In this document: positions 26,557-35,634 of the stretch, piece after piece
How positions within the stretch are numbered: position 1 is the first letter of the stretch
Layout of the letters: each line of letters begins with the position of its first letter
From: an uncultured Candidatus Melainabacteria bacterium
GTDB taxonomy: Bacteria > Cyanobacteriota > Vampirovibrionia > Gastranaerophilales > Gastranaerophilaceae
DNA: 64,000 nucleotides
Reading direction: 5' to 3'
NCBI GenBank assembly: GCA_934693235.1
Contig: CAKUUY010000008.1
Span: 12,966-76,965 of the forward strand
The notes under the pieces: generated by a model
Database searches by the model: none
What the model saw: the letters and a program-made list of their open reading frames with translations, nothing else
Told to the model about the DNA's origin: nothing
Made by a program: the position numbers and the translations under genes

Positions 26557-28326
26557 TTATTGTCCGACTTGATTTCGACCGTTGTTTTTTGCGTTATATA
26601 ATTTTTTATCAGCTGCTTCAATTATTTTTGGTGCAGTATCTCCATCAAATGGAAATGTCGCTACTCCTAAGCTAATTGTTACATTTGTTTCATTATTACC
26701 TGTTAGTTTGAATTTTTTCTCTGCGACCCTGTTACAAATTTTTTGAGCAGTTGCGATGGCCTCGTCTTTTGAAGTGTTTGGAAGAATTATACTCATTTCC
26801 TCTCCACCATATCTGCAAACGATATCTGTTGCACGAACATTTCGTTTTAGAGTTTGTGCAACTTGTCTAAGTACGGCATCGCCGGACTGGTGACCGAATG
26901 TATCATTGAATTTTTTGAAGAAATCAATATCAATAATTATTAATGAGAAATTGTTGTTGTAACGTTTTGATTGTTCAACCTGCATTCTGATTTGTTCTTG
27001 GAAATATCTGTGGTTATACAATTCTGTCAAGCCGTCGGTTGTCGCAAGTACATATTGCTGCTCAAAATCTCGAGACTTAATTAGATATTTTACTATGTAA
27101 GTGAGCGTAAATGCCGCGATTGAAAAGATTAATGGGTAGATTAGTTCCAACCACAAATTTTCAAACTTCATTGCGTAATACGCAATTAAAATATAAATAA
27201 AATAAGTAGATAAAGACATCATTGATGCTGTAAATGCGGAATTAACCCTTGCTACAACAGAAGTAATTAATAATGCCAAAAGTAAGCTTAGGACTATTGT
27301 GTAACTTCTGTCAACTTTTTTTATAAAATTATTATCAATAATATTGTTTACGTAAGTTGCTTGAACTTCTACCCCTGGGTATATTTTTCCGGTCGGAACC
27401 GTTTTTATGTCAAATAAGCTGGAAGCGGTTGTACCAAAATATATGATTTTATTAGAAAAATCGTAATCTAACTCTGTTTTTTCTCCATTAACAGCTTTTA
27501 TTAATTGGTACATTGGTATGTATTTGTATGTCCCGGCAGGACCGTACCAGTTGAGGATTGCACTCCCGTCTTTGTCTAAATATATTTTTTTGTCTCCTAT
27601 ATGGAGGTCTGAATGTTTATCTATTTCAAAAGTTGTTTGATTTTCTCCTAAGTAGTTCAAGCCGACTTTTAAAGCCAATTGAGGATAATATTTGCCTTGA
27701 TATTTCATAACCAGTGGCATTTTTCTTAAAATACCATCATCGGAACGAGAGACATTGATTATCCCGATATTTGAAGTTGTATCAATTATTCCTTGTAAAA
27801 TTTTTCTACAGTTAGAAAAAGTCAAATTATCAAAACTTATTTTTGAATTATTTTGAACATTTAAAGTTAGTTTGTCAGGAAGTTTCGGGGGAGTTCTCAA
27901 ATCTGCCGATTGATTGTCAAAATTCATTGATGTAAATACATTATTATATTTTTTGAAAGAGTTTATTAATGCAGTATCGGCATCATTAGAACTCTTAAGA
28001 GATTTTACAAACATTAAGTCAAAAGCGATAGAACGAGGACTTTGTTGTTCAAGATAATTTATGATTCTTGCATAAGTATCACGAGGAAGAGGCCATTCTC
28101 CATAATTATCCAAAATATACTCGTAAGTTGCATCATCAATTGCTACTATGACTATATCTTTGCTCGGCTTTTTTGCGCCTTCATTAATCAATATACTTTG
28201 ACGTAAATCAAAAGTCCTGTTTTCAACGGTGTCAATAAAAGAACTTAAGTTTGCGTTTCTTAAAATAATAAATGCAAATATCGCAAAAAAAACTAAACCT
28301 ATTGCGTATGAAATCTTCTTAAACAT
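26557..28326 (-). CDS. CHASE2-domain membrane diguanylate cyclase
   Basis: 589 residues. A first membrane helix (residues 5-25) is followed by an extracytoplasmic CHASE2 sensor (~30-330; DIVIVAIDDATYEYI, PRSIAFDLMFVKS), then three helices (~335-420). A C-terminal GGDEF domain follows, with YGGEEMSIILP as the active site and an inhibitory I-site RATD five residues before it. Family knowledge makes it a cyclic-di-GMP synthase with product feedback inhibition, responding to an unknown periplasmic ligand. DGLTELYNHRYFQEQ is the usual domain opening. It probably influences surface attachment, in keeping with the many envelope genes here. It is transcribed alone, separated from clpB by 86 bases. 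Confidence 0.92.
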   Translation of the reverse strand: MFKKISYAIGLVFFAIFAFIILRNANLSSFIDTVENRTFDLRQSILINEGAKKPSKDIVIVAIDDATYEYILDNYGEWPLPRDTYARIINYLEQQSPRSIAFDLMFVKSLKSSNDADTALINSFKKYNNVFTSMNFDNQSADLRTPPKLPDKLTLNVQNNSKISFDNLTFSNCRKILQGIIDTTSNIGIINVSRSDDGILRKMPLVMKYQGKYYPQLALKVGLNYLGENQTTFEIDKHSDLHIGDKKIYLDKDGSAILNWYGPAGTYKYIPMYQLIKAVNGEKTELDYDFSNKIIYFGTTASSLFDIKTVPTGKIYPGVEVQATYVNNIIDNNFIKKVDRSYTIVLSLLLALLITSVVARVNSAFTASMMSLSTYFIYILIAYYAMKFENLWLELIYPLIFSIAAFTLTYIVKYLIKSRDFEQQYVLATTDGLTELYNHRYFQEQIRMQVEQSKRYNNNFSLIIIDIDFFKKFNDTFGHQSGDAVLRQVAQTLKRNVRATDIVCRYGGEEMSIILPNTSKDEAIATAQKICNRVAEKKFKLTGNNETNVTISLGVATFPFDGDTAPKIIEAADKKLYNAKNNGRNQVGQ

Positions 28327-28405
28327 ATTCCTCTATCTTATTTAAACTGGTTATATATTTAAGTATAAACAAATGTATATTATTTGGCAAGAAAATAAAC
28401 TAACT

Positions 28406-28570
28406 TTATTGATGAGAGCTTAAAGTTTTTACAATTTCTGAGTTGCTGATATTTTTTAAGATAAATTGCTTTTCTAATATAAAATTATTAACTTTCAGGA
28501 TTTCTGTAGAATATGATAGTTCTTCTGGGTTTTGCAAATATCTTAGTAAGCATTGTTCGTGCAAATTCAT
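28406..28570 (-). CDS. Possible 54-residue small protein
   Basis: In the 430-base gap before rpmE the reverse strand carries an ATG-started frame beginning MNLHEQCLLRYLQNPEELSY and ending in TAA. It has a normal amino-acid mix, GAGAGA just before the start and a TATTAT element a little further upstream. I know no relatives. It may be a chance ORF. The rest of 28327-28758 contains only a TATAAT near 28709 that could serve rpmE. Confidence 0.35.
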   Translation of the reverse strand: MNLHEQCLLRYLQNPEELSYSTEILKVNNFILEKQFILKNISNSEIVKTLSSHQ

Positions 28571-28758
28571 TCTCTCAATCACCTATAATATTTTTAACGG
28601 ATAACTTTTATATTATGCAATCATTAAGAAATTTTAACATCAGACATATGCATGAGATTTGTGAATACTTGCACTTTTTTATTTCTGTTGTATTATTGTA
28701 TTAGTCGAATTATAATACAATCAAGTTTGGAATCTTGAGAAAAGAAAGAGGTAAACAA

Positions 28759-28962
28759 ATGAAAAAAGGTATTCATCCTGATTATAAGAAAACAGTTATC
28801 AAATGTGTATGCGGTAACGAAATCGAAACAGGTTCTATCAATGATAACATTACAGTTGAAATTTGTAACAACTGTCACCCATTCTACACAGGACAACAAA
28901 AAATTCTTGACTCAGAAGGTCGTGTAGAAAGATTTAACAAACGTTACGGTAAAAAAGCGTAG
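28759..28962 (+). CDS. rpmE: 50S ribosomal protein L31
   Basis: 67 residues beginning [16 protein letters not shown], the standard bL31 opening. Cysteines in KCVCGNEIE and [12 protein letters not shown] make this the zinc-binding (C+) form, which under zinc limitation is replaced by a C- paralogue in many bacteria. The C-terminal [11 protein letters not shown] is conserved. The ATG at 28759 is chosen because AGAGG precedes it and the family starts here; an upstream TTG would add eight residues with no support. A stem-loop with T-run follows. Confidence 0.95.
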   Translation: MKKGIHPDYKKTVIKCVCGNEIETGSINDNITVEICNNCHPFYTGQQKILDSEGRVERFNKRYGKKA

Positions 28963-29028
28963 TCGTTTAGGTCGTGAATTGTTTTGAAAAATTCTTGTTT
29001 GCGACTAAGAATGTTAGAAAAAATTTAC

Positions 29029-29066
29029 AATTATGCCACTCTTTTTATTAGGGTGGTATAATTTTT
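29029..29066 (+). terminator. Terminator after rpmE, overlapping the thyX -10 region
   Basis: AATTATGCCACTC pairs over 13 bases (two wobbles) with GGGTGGTATAATT, followed by a short T-run. The descending arm contains TATAAT (29057-29062), which could also be the thyX -10 box. Confidence 0.7.
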
Positions 29067-29104
29067 ATAACAGTTAAAAAGGAATTTTGTTGAGAAAGGG
29101 AGAT

Positions 29105-29803
29105 ATGGAAAAAAATAACAAACCGGTAGTAAATCTTATTTCAAGACCGGATAATATGCTAAAGGTTGTTTATACTGCTTGTAGAACTTGTTATAGCGCA
29201 GATTATCCGATTAATATATATGAAAGCACCGATGACAAAGAAAAAATGCTAAAATTAATTGAAAAGGTAATTTCATCAGGGCATTATTCGACAATAGAAC
29301 ATATTCAGGTAAGTTTTGCAATTTCAAATGTCTCAAGAGCTTGTACTCATCAACTGGTTAGACACAGACACATGTCTTTTTCTCAAAAATCTCAAAGATA
29401 TGTTAAAGAAAAAGGACAATTTGACTATATTATTCCTCCAACAATCGAAAAAAATTCAGAATTAAAAGAAAAATATATTCAATTTATGTCGAAAGTTTCA
29501 GAACAATATCAAGAATTTGTAGAAGCAGGAATTCCGGCGGAAGATGCAAGATTTGTACTTCCAAATGCTGCTGCTTCATCATTAGTCGCAAGTTTGAATT
29601 TGAGAGAGATGATTCACCTTGCAAACTTAAGACTTTGCACTAGAGCTCAATATGAAATCAGGACGATGGTAAAAATGATGTGCGATGAATTAATAAAAGT
29701 TGAACCATGGTTAAAAACATATCTTGTCCCAAAATGTGAGAGACTTGGTTTTTGCGATGAAGCGAAAGGCTGTGGACGTAAACCCAAAATGGAGGGAATT
29801 TAG
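29105..29803 (+). CDS. thyX: FAD-dependent thymidylate synthase ThyX
   Basis: 232 residues. The ThyX signature appears as RHRHMSFSQKSQRY, with HYSTIEHIQVSFAI before it and RFVLPNAAASSLVASLNLRE after it. ThyX makes dTMP from dUMP using methylenetetrahydrofolate, NADPH and FAD, and replaces ThyA in many Cyanobacteria-related and anaerobic lineages. The C-terminal CDEAKGCGRKPKME is cysteine-rich. ATG 29105 is preferred over an upstream TTG pair because GGGAG sits directly before it. It stands alone, so folate genes are elsewhere. Confidence 0.95.
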   Translation: MEKNNKPVVNLISRPDNMLKVVYTACRTCYSADYPINIYESTDDKEKMLKLIEKVISSGHYSTIEHIQVSFAISNVSRACTHQLVRHRHMSFSQKSQRYVKEKGQFDYIIPPTIEKNSELKEKYIQFMSKVSEQYQEFVEAGIPAEDARFVLPNAAASSLVASLNLREMIHLANLRLCTRAQYEIRTMVKMMCDELIKVEPWLKTYLVPKCERLGFCDEAKGCGRKPKMEGI

Positions 29804-29892
29804 AATAGTTTTTGAGAGCTAGAGTTGTATATTTTTGTTTTGTAACGAACTATTTACAACTCACCTCTTACTGCTCACTATTTACTAACATC

Positions 29893-31191
29893 ATGTTTAT
29901 TTTTAATCCGATAATAATATCCGTTATACTTCTTTGTGTACTCTGTTTGTGCAGAGTTAATGTGCTTTTGGCATTAATTGTTAGTGCAATTGTTGCTGGG
30001 AAAATCGCAGGCATGCACGCAGGTCAAATTATGGATGTTTTTATTAATGGTATGGGGCAAAATAGTGAAACTGCTTTAAGTTACATTTTGCTGGGAACAT
30101 TTGCGGCAGCTATGGCTCATACAGGGTTAGCTGATGTTTTGGCGAAAAGAATAACTCTTTTAATCAAAAATAATAAATTTGTTTTACTTTTGATTTTAAC
30201 TATACTGGCATGTGCATCGCAAAACTTAATTCCTGTGCATATAGCATTTATTCCGGTGATAATTCCTCCTTTAATACATTTAATGAACAAGTTAAAACTC
30301 GATAGAAGAGCTGTGGCATGTGCTTTAGCATTTGGTCTTGTAACTCCTTATATTGTATTTCCGGCAGGATTTGGATTGATCTTTCAAAGACTTTTGGCTG
30401 ACAATATGTCGATAAACGGAATGGCCGTAACCGTCAATGATGTATGGAAATCTGTTTGGATTTTAGGATTAGGTTTGCTTTGTGGTTTACTATGGGCAAT
30501 ATTTATTTCGTATCGAAAACCGAGAGAATACCAAGATATTACTTTTAGAGAAAACCGTAGAAGATCATTAAGATTTACGGGAAGCCATTACATAACTCTT
30601 TTTGCTGCAATTGCAACTCTTGGAGTTCAGTTGTGGACAAAATCTTTACCGTTAGGGGCGTTGATTGGGTTAACAATAATTTTTGGGACACGCGCAATTA
30701 ACCCTGAAAAAATGGATATTCTAATCAACGAAGGAATTGGTTTGATGGGATATGTCGCTTTCGTAATGCTTGTCGCTGCCGGATTTGCTGGAGTTTTAAA
30801 ATCTACAGGTTCAATAGATACTCTTGTAACAGGTTTGATTCCATTTATGATGGGGTCGAAATTATTAGCAGCATTTTTAATGTTGATTGTCGGATTATTT
30901 ATTACAATTGGAATAGGAACATCTTTTGGGACAATTCCTATTTTGGCTGTACTTTTTGTCCCGATATTTATACATTTAGGCTTTAATACAATGGAAGCTA
31001 TTGCGGTATTTGCAGCTGCAGCTGCCTTGGGAGATGCTGGTTCTCCCGCATCCGGAACAACTCTCGGTCCGACTCAGGGATTAAACGCTGATGGTCAACA
31101 TGAGCATATTAAAGATACTTGTATACCAACGTTTTTGCACTACAATATTCCTTTAATTTTGTTTGCATTGTTGGCTGTGCTTCTATTTTAA
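29893..31191 (+). CDS. Na+/H+ antiporter-family (YuiF-like) permease
   Basis: 432 residues with about ten to twelve membrane helices. It begins MFIFNPIIISVILLCVLC, then RVNVLLALIVSAIVAG and NGMGQNSETALSYILLG. Later blocks are VTPYIVFPAGFG and, near the C-terminus, GDAGSPASGTTLGPTQGLNA. These match the NhaC/YuiF group, whose members include sodium-proton antiporters and proposed amino acid transporters, so the substrate is uncertain. ATG 29893 fits the family start. The frame is open 81 bases upstream, but that part would encode an odd tyrosine/leucine/threonine-rich stretch from a low-complexity repeat and lacks an SD. A tRNA gene follows. Confidence 0.82.
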   Translation: MFIFNPIIISVILLCVLCLCRVNVLLALIVSAIVAGKIAGMHAGQIMDVFINGMGQNSETALSYILLGTFAAAMAHTGLADVLAKRITLLIKNNKFVLLLILTILACASQNLIPVHIAFIPVIIPPLIHLMNKLKLDRRAVACALAFGLVTPYIVFPAGFGLIFQRLLADNMSINGMAVTVNDVWKSVWILGLGLLCGLLWAIFISYRKPREYQDITFRENRRRSLRFTGSHYITLFAAIATLGVQLWTKSLPLGALIGLTIIFGTRAINPEKMDILINEGIGLMGYVAFVMLVAAGFAGVLKSTGSIDTLVTGLIPFMMGSKLLAAFLMLIVGLFITIGIGTSFGTIPILAVLFVPIFIHLGFNTMEAIAVFAAAAALGDAGSPASGTTLGPTQGLNADGQHEHIKDTCIPTFLHYNIPLILFALLAVLLF

Positions 31192-31211
31192 AATTAAATA
31201 GAATATAGATT

Positions 31212-31241
31212 TTGTAACATTAAATATTTTTATGTTAAAAT
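31212..31241 (+). promoter_or_regulatory. Promoter of tRNA-Arg(CCU)
   Basis: TTGTAA at 31212-31217, an 18-base spacer and extended -10 TGTTAAAAT (TAAAAT 31236-31241). It ends 11 bases before the tRNA 5' end. Confidence 0.55.
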
Positions 31242-31252
31242 CAATTTGAGAT

Positions 31253-31326
31253 GGCTTCGTAGCTCAGCAGGATAGAGCAGTGGTTTCCTAAACCAAAGAT
31301 CGCGCGTTCGAATCGCGCCGGGGCCA
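31253..31326 (+). tRNA. tRNA-Arg, anticodon CCU
   Basis: A 74-base cloverleaf. The acceptor stem is GGCTTCG with CGGGGCC (two wobbles), the D stem GCTC/GAGC, and the anticodon loop TTCCTAA gives CCU. The T arm is GCGCG-TTCGAAT-CGCGC, and A is the discriminator. CCA is not encoded. The outermost anticodon-stem pair is G-A. It would read AGG arginine codons. Confidence 0.95.
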
Positions 31327-31343
31327 TTTTTATAGGAGGGCAT

Positions 31344-31988
31344 ATGAAAAATTTACTTTTGTTTATGGCTATTATTTTAAGTATTAATGCAGCCAATGCT
31401 TATGATTACAATCCTGTTATTTTAAATAATGGAGTAAAAGATGATCAAATAGTTAAATATTGTCCGCAGTCAGGTACTTGGAACGAAAACTGTACTAATT
31501 CGGTGTTGTTTGAGCACCATTATACAATTGGCAGTGGCGGTTATTCTGAATATAAATTAAATGGAAAGAATTTTGAAACAGATACTTGCTATGAATTTTT
31601 GTATGGGAATAAGCTAATTGGTTATAACCCTTATAAATTAAAGTTTTACGACTTACAATTCAAAAATAATCATTTTGAAAAAATAGAATTGACAGACTCT
31701 CAAATTAAAGAACTTTTTCCAAGAACTGAAATAGTAAAAATCTCACAGTTTAAAAATGATGAGATTGTTTTATATAAACCGATTTTTAAGAAAGTAACAT
31801 TTCTGTTTGTGAATGATACTGGTAAAGAGTTTTATAAATATCAATTTGAAAACTATAAAAATCAAACGGAATTTATCCATGGAATTTTTGAACCAAAGCA
31901 TGCCGAAACATACATATATTCACACTTTGGGGGACGAGATAAAGAAATTCCACCATTAAAGATTGTGGTTAAGAATAAATTGTTTTAA
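31344..31988 (+). CDS. Exported protein of unknown function
   Basis: 214 residues with a signal peptide (MKNLLLFMAIILSINAANAY) and likely cleavage after ANA. The mature protein has a possible disulfide pair (CPQSGTWNENC) and many tyrosines and lysines, with alternating beta-like segments. I recognise no family. TAGGAGGG precedes the ATG at a good distance. It lies 17 bases after the tRNA and may share its transcript, with the terminator that follows ending both. Confidence 0.72.
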   Translation: MKNLLLFMAIILSINAANAYDYNPVILNNGVKDDQIVKYCPQSGTWNENCTNSVLFEHHYTIGSGGYSEYKLNGKNFETDTCYEFLYGNKLIGYNPYKLKFYDLQFKNNHFEKIELTDSQIKELFPRTEIVKISQFKNDEIVLYKPIFKKVTFLFVNDTGKEFYKYQFENYKNQTEFIHGIFEPKHAETYIYSHFGGRDKEIPPLKIVVKNKLF

Positions 31989-32026
31989 AAAATAATGGCG
32001 AGTTTTTTACCTCGCCATTATTTTTT
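31988..32026. terminator. Bidirectional terminator between the exported protein and trpS
   Basis: AATAATGGCGAG pairs with CTCGCCATTATT over an eight-base loop, with an A-run before and a T-run after. It serves both convergent genes. Confidence 0.93.
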
Positions 32027-32028
32027 AT

Positions 32029-33072
32029 TTAATCAAAATAATTTATTTTCATTGCGTTTCTTACATTAGTAAGAGTTTGTGCGGCAACTTCTTTTGCTTT
32101 TAAGCTACCTTGTCTAAGGATTTCATAAACTTCATCAGTTTTTTGCTCCCACATTTTTCTGCGCTCTCTGATAGGTGTAAGTTCTGACTGAATAACATTA
32201 TTTAAGAATTTCTTAACCTTAACATCTCCCAAACCACCTCTTTGATAGTGCGCTTTAAGTTCGTCTAGGTTTTTGTATTCTGGCCAAAATTCTACAAAAT
32301 GTTCCGGTTTGCAAAAAGCATCAAGATAAATAAATACAGGATTGTTTTTTGTTTCACCAGGATCTTCTACTCTCAAATGGTTTGGATCTGTGTACATAGA
32401 CATAATTTTCTTTCTGATATCTTCAGGTTCATCAGAAAGATAAATGCAATTACCTAAAGACTTACTCATTTTAGCTTTTCCGTCAAGACCTGGAAGACGT
32501 AGACAAGCACTGTTTTGTGGTAATAAAATATTTGGTTCTACAAGGGTTTCGCCGTAAACAGAGTTAAATTTGTGAACGATTTCTCTACATTGTTCAAGCA
32601 TTGGGCTTTGATCTTCTCCTGCAGGAACGGTAGTTGCCCCAAACGCTGTAATATCTGCCGCTTGACTGATAGGATAAACAAAGAATCCTACGGGAATATT
32701 CATTTCAAAATTTCTCATTTTTATTTCAGTTTTAACAGTCGGATTTCTTTGGACCCTTGCAACTGTAACCAAGTTCATATAATAAAAAGTAAGTTCAGTA
32801 AGTTCCGGAATCATTGATTGTATTAATATGGTTGATTTTTCAGGATCTATCCCGCAAGCAAGGTAATCAAGTGCAACCTCAATGATATTATCTCTAACTT
32901 TCTGTGGGGTTTCTGCGTTATCAGTTAGAGCTTGTGCATCTGCAATCATAATAAATATTTTTTCAAAATTCCCATGATTTTGTAAATATACACGTTCTCT
33001 CAATGAACCTACGTAGTGACCGATATGTAATTTGCCAGTTGGTCTATCGCCTGTTAAAATTATTTTTCCCAT
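32029..33072 (-). CDS. trpS: Tryptophanyl-tRNA synthetase
   Basis: 347 residues, class I. The HIGH-type motif is TGKLHIGHYVGSL and the KMSKS motif is AKMSKSLGNCIYL. SQAADITAFGATTVPAGEDQ is the tryptophan-site block, and PVGFFVYPIS precedes it. It charges tRNA-Trp in the cytoplasm. It lies 22 bases downstream of the fused glycosyltransferase gene on the same strand, so it may be carried on the end of the glycan operon transcript. The convergent terminator closes it. Confidence 0.96.
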   Translation of the reverse strand: MGKIILTGDRPTGKLHIGHYVGSLRERVYLQNHGNFEKIFIMIADAQALTDNAETPQKVRDNIIEVALDYLACGIDPEKSTILIQSMIPELTELTFYYMNLVTVARVQRNPTVKTEIKMRNFEMNIPVGFFVYPISQAADITAFGATTVPAGEDQSPMLEQCREIVHKFNSVYGETLVEPNILLPQNSACLRLPGLDGKAKMSKSLGNCIYLSDEPEDIRKKIMSMYTDPNHLRVEDPGETKNNPVFIYLDAFCKPEHFVEFWPEYKNLDELKAHYQRGGLGDVKVKKFLNNVIQSELTPIRERRKMWEQKTDEVYEILRQGSLKAKEVAAQTLTNVRNAMKINYFD

Positions 33073-33094
33073 ATTTATTACCTTTCAGTTAAAT

Positions 33095-35632
33095 TTAATA
33101 TTGTTTTAATTCTATATTCGGAAGATTCTGCATTGATTGTGAGTAAACCTCTGTCACTTTTTCTACTTGATTATCTGTTAGCACAACTTCTTTAACAAGT
33201 AATGCTGCAGCTATTCCGATTTCCAAATTATCTGTTTCTATTTTTTCAAATTTTGATAGTGCTTTCAATAGTTCTGATGTAATGAAATCTAAATTTTTTC
33301 GAGGGGCAAAAGAACTGAATTTTCCTAGAGAATTTATAAAATTATTATCTGTTTTAAGTGTTTTTGAATTTTTAGATAATATTGAACATTTTTTTTGTAA
33401 TTGTTTTGAGAATTTGTGTAGATTTTGAGTTGGAGCAAATCTAACTTTAAGAAATCTTCTTAGGCGAAGTGACATATCGTCGTTAAGTAATATTTTTGCG
33501 TTCGTTCCCAAAGACTTCAAATAATTATAAGAGTCTTTTTCTCTACAAAAAATAGTGAATCTGTTATCTAATATTTTGCCAAGTTCTTGAATATTGTTAA
33601 ATGAAGATGGTAAAATAACAACTTTTTTACAATTTTTTATTATGTTTATGATTGTTCTAAGTTCGTTATTTTGCTTTTCATCCCAAACACCTCCGCCAAA
33701 TACCAAATTGTTTGGAGTTTGGTTCGTTTTAAACATTTGCCAAGGTAGAGAGTTTTTATCAAACCAGTACATTGAAGCACTTGCAGTTAACGCATTTACA
33801 ATTTTCCCACCAAGTGGAAGATATGAGAACTCTTCTAAAGACTTGAGTTCTTTGAGTAATTGAGTATTGTCTAACCATACTTTTAACAGTCTTTTTCTGA
33901 AGCGAACTTGGTTTCTAACCCTTTGTTTTAAAATTTCAGCTCTTTGAGTTTGTTCTTTTTCGTGAACCGTAGAAATATTACATTCTGACCATCTGTAATC
34001 TAACAAAACTTCTTGAATATTTGCAAGTTTCATATATTTAGAAGCTCTTAGCCAAAGCTCATAATCTTCTGCGTGCTTATATTTTGGATTATATCGTAAA
34101 TTGTATTTATCAAAAAAACTTTTACGTAGCATTACGGTTGGATGAGCAAGTGGACAGTTTTGCATATCTTTTAATTTTGGATATTTCACTTTTTTTTCAA
34201 TAAAATTCCTTGACCCAAAAGCCTTAAACCAAGAACCTACAACACCGACATCTTCATGTTTATCTAAAAATTTTACCTGTTTTTCAAATCTTTGCGGATA
34301 AGAGATGTCGTCGGCATCCATTCTGGCTATGTATTCTCCCTTTGCAATGTTTAGTCCATAGTTCAAAACATTGATAAGACCTTGGTTATTTTTGTTGTCT
34401 ATAAACACAATTCTATTATCATTATATTCTCTAACAATATTGGCAGTGTTGTCTGTGCTGCCATCGTTAATTATGATGAATTCAAAGTCAGAATAAGTTT
34501 GAGTTAAAATTGAATTTATTGCATCTCTAATATATTTTTCTGCATTATATGCCGGCATTATAATAGAAATTCTAGGGTGAGAGGATTGCTTTTTTTGATT
34601 AGTAACAAATCTAAAACCAAGAAAATACTTTATTAAGAGTCGTCTGTTATTAAATGCATCATATATTTTTTTTGATTTGTAAATCTTTTGATACCATTTT
34701 AAATCAGGAATGTAAGTATTGTTATAGTTTTTTTCTTTTAACACTTTAATAAAATTTGATTTCATATTTAATTGTTTATCAAATTCAAAAGCGTATTCTG
34801 TTGCCATTTTTAAGACAATAGGTTTTGTATTTTTATCAGAATTTTTGTATGCCATATTAAAATAGTTTCTAAAAATCCATAAAAACAAGTCCTTATTATC
34901 TTTAAGTTTATTGTAATTGACGTAATAATCAAAGATATGTTTAACTATAAACAAATGGTCAATGGCTTTTGGAGTGCCTTGAAAAGTTTCTGCCATAATA
35001 GATTTTTCGGAACGTCTATAGTTGTAGAAATATTCTTGTAAGTAGTATATTTTGTTACAATTTACAGTATATTTATAGAAAAACTCTGCATCTTCGTAGT
35101 AGTATCCCTCAGGGAAACTGATTTGGTATTTATCCAGAATATTTCTTCTGAATATTTTGTTGCTTGCAGATGCGTCTGTTCGCATAATTTTTCGTTTTGT
35201 AATTATTTGTTCGCCTTGAAATTTGACTCTATAGTAAATACTATCGAATTTTTTTTGTTCTCTGCTTACTTTGCCGAAAACTTTTATCCCAAAGCATAGT
35301 AAGTCATTGTCGCCGATAGTATTTATTGCAACTTCATAGGCATTCAAATCTATGTAATCGTCACTGTCTACAAAAGTAACGAATTCTCCGTTAGAATTTT
35401 TGTAACCAAGATTTCTTGCAGAAGAAGTGCCGCCATTGTTTTGGCATATTACCTTTATCCGATTATCTTTTTTGGCATATTCGTTAAGAATATTGAGAGA
35501 ATTGTCTGTAGAACCATCATTAACGCAAATAATCTCAATATCTTTGTATGTTTGATTAATCAGGCTTTCAAGACATTCTCTTAAATATTTTGCTGAATTG
35601 TATACCGGAACAATAATTGATAATAATGACAT
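33095..35632 (-). CDS. Fused GT2-GT2-polysaccharide pyruvyltransferase-like protein
   Basis: 845 residues from ATG 35632, two bases after the galE stop with AGAGG before it. Residues 1-~230 are a GT2 domain (LSIIVPVYNSAKYLRECLES, then EFVTFVDSDDYID with the DXD-like metal site). Residues ~350-570 are a second GT2 (ISIIMPAYNAEKYIRDAINS; GEYIARMDADDISYP). The last ~220 residues contain LVFGGGVWDE, VVILPSSFNNIQ, FCREKDSYNYLKSLG and LNDDMSL. That order is typical of polysaccharide pyruvyltransferases, although the domain looks short. It probably adds two sugars, perhaps with a pyruvyl or decoy domain, to a surface glycan. The fusion is clear; the third domain's activity is inferred. Confidence 0.82.
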   Translation of the reverse strand: MSLLSIIVPVYNSAKYLRECLESLINQTYKDIEIICVNDGSTDNSLNILNEYAKKDNRIKVICQNNGGTSSARNLGYKNSNGEFVTFVDSDDYIDLNAYEVAINTIGDNDLLCFGIKVFGKVSREQKKFDSIYYRVKFQGEQIITKRKIMRTDASASNKIFRRNILDKYQISFPEGYYYEDAEFFYKYTVNCNKIYYLQEYFYNYRRSEKSIMAETFQGTPKAIDHLFIVKHIFDYYVNYNKLKDNKDLFLWIFRNYFNMAYKNSDKNTKPIVLKMATEYAFEFDKQLNMKSNFIKVLKEKNYNNTYIPDLKWYQKIYKSKKIYDAFNNRRLLIKYFLGFRFVTNQKKQSSHPRISIIMPAYNAEKYIRDAINSILTQTYSDFEFIIINDGSTDNTANIVREYNDNRIVFIDNKNNQGLINVLNYGLNIAKGEYIARMDADDISYPQRFEKQVKFLDKHEDVGVVGSWFKAFGSRNFIEKKVKYPKLKDMQNCPLAHPTVMLRKSFFDKYNLRYNPKYKHAEDYELWLRASKYMKLANIQEVLLDYRWSECNISTVHEKEQTQRAEILKQRVRNQVRFRKRLLKVWLDNTQLLKELKSLEEFSYLPLGGKIVNALTASASMYWFDKNSLPWQMFKTNQTPNNLVFGGGVWDEKQNNELRTIINIIKNCKKVVILPSSFNNIQELGKILDNRFTIFCREKDSYNYLKSLGTNAKILLNDDMSLRLRRFLKVRFAPTQNLHKFSKQLQKKCSILSKNSKTLKTDNNFINSLGKFSSFAPRKNLDFITSELLKALSKFEKIETDNLEIGIAAALLVKEVVLTDNQVEKVTEVYSQSMQNLPNIELKQY

Positions 35633-35634
35633 CT

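Noticed and set aside
29812..29892. N-terminal extension of the permease
   Set aside because: It translates a low-complexity repeat, has no SD, and the protein family begins at the ATG at 29893.
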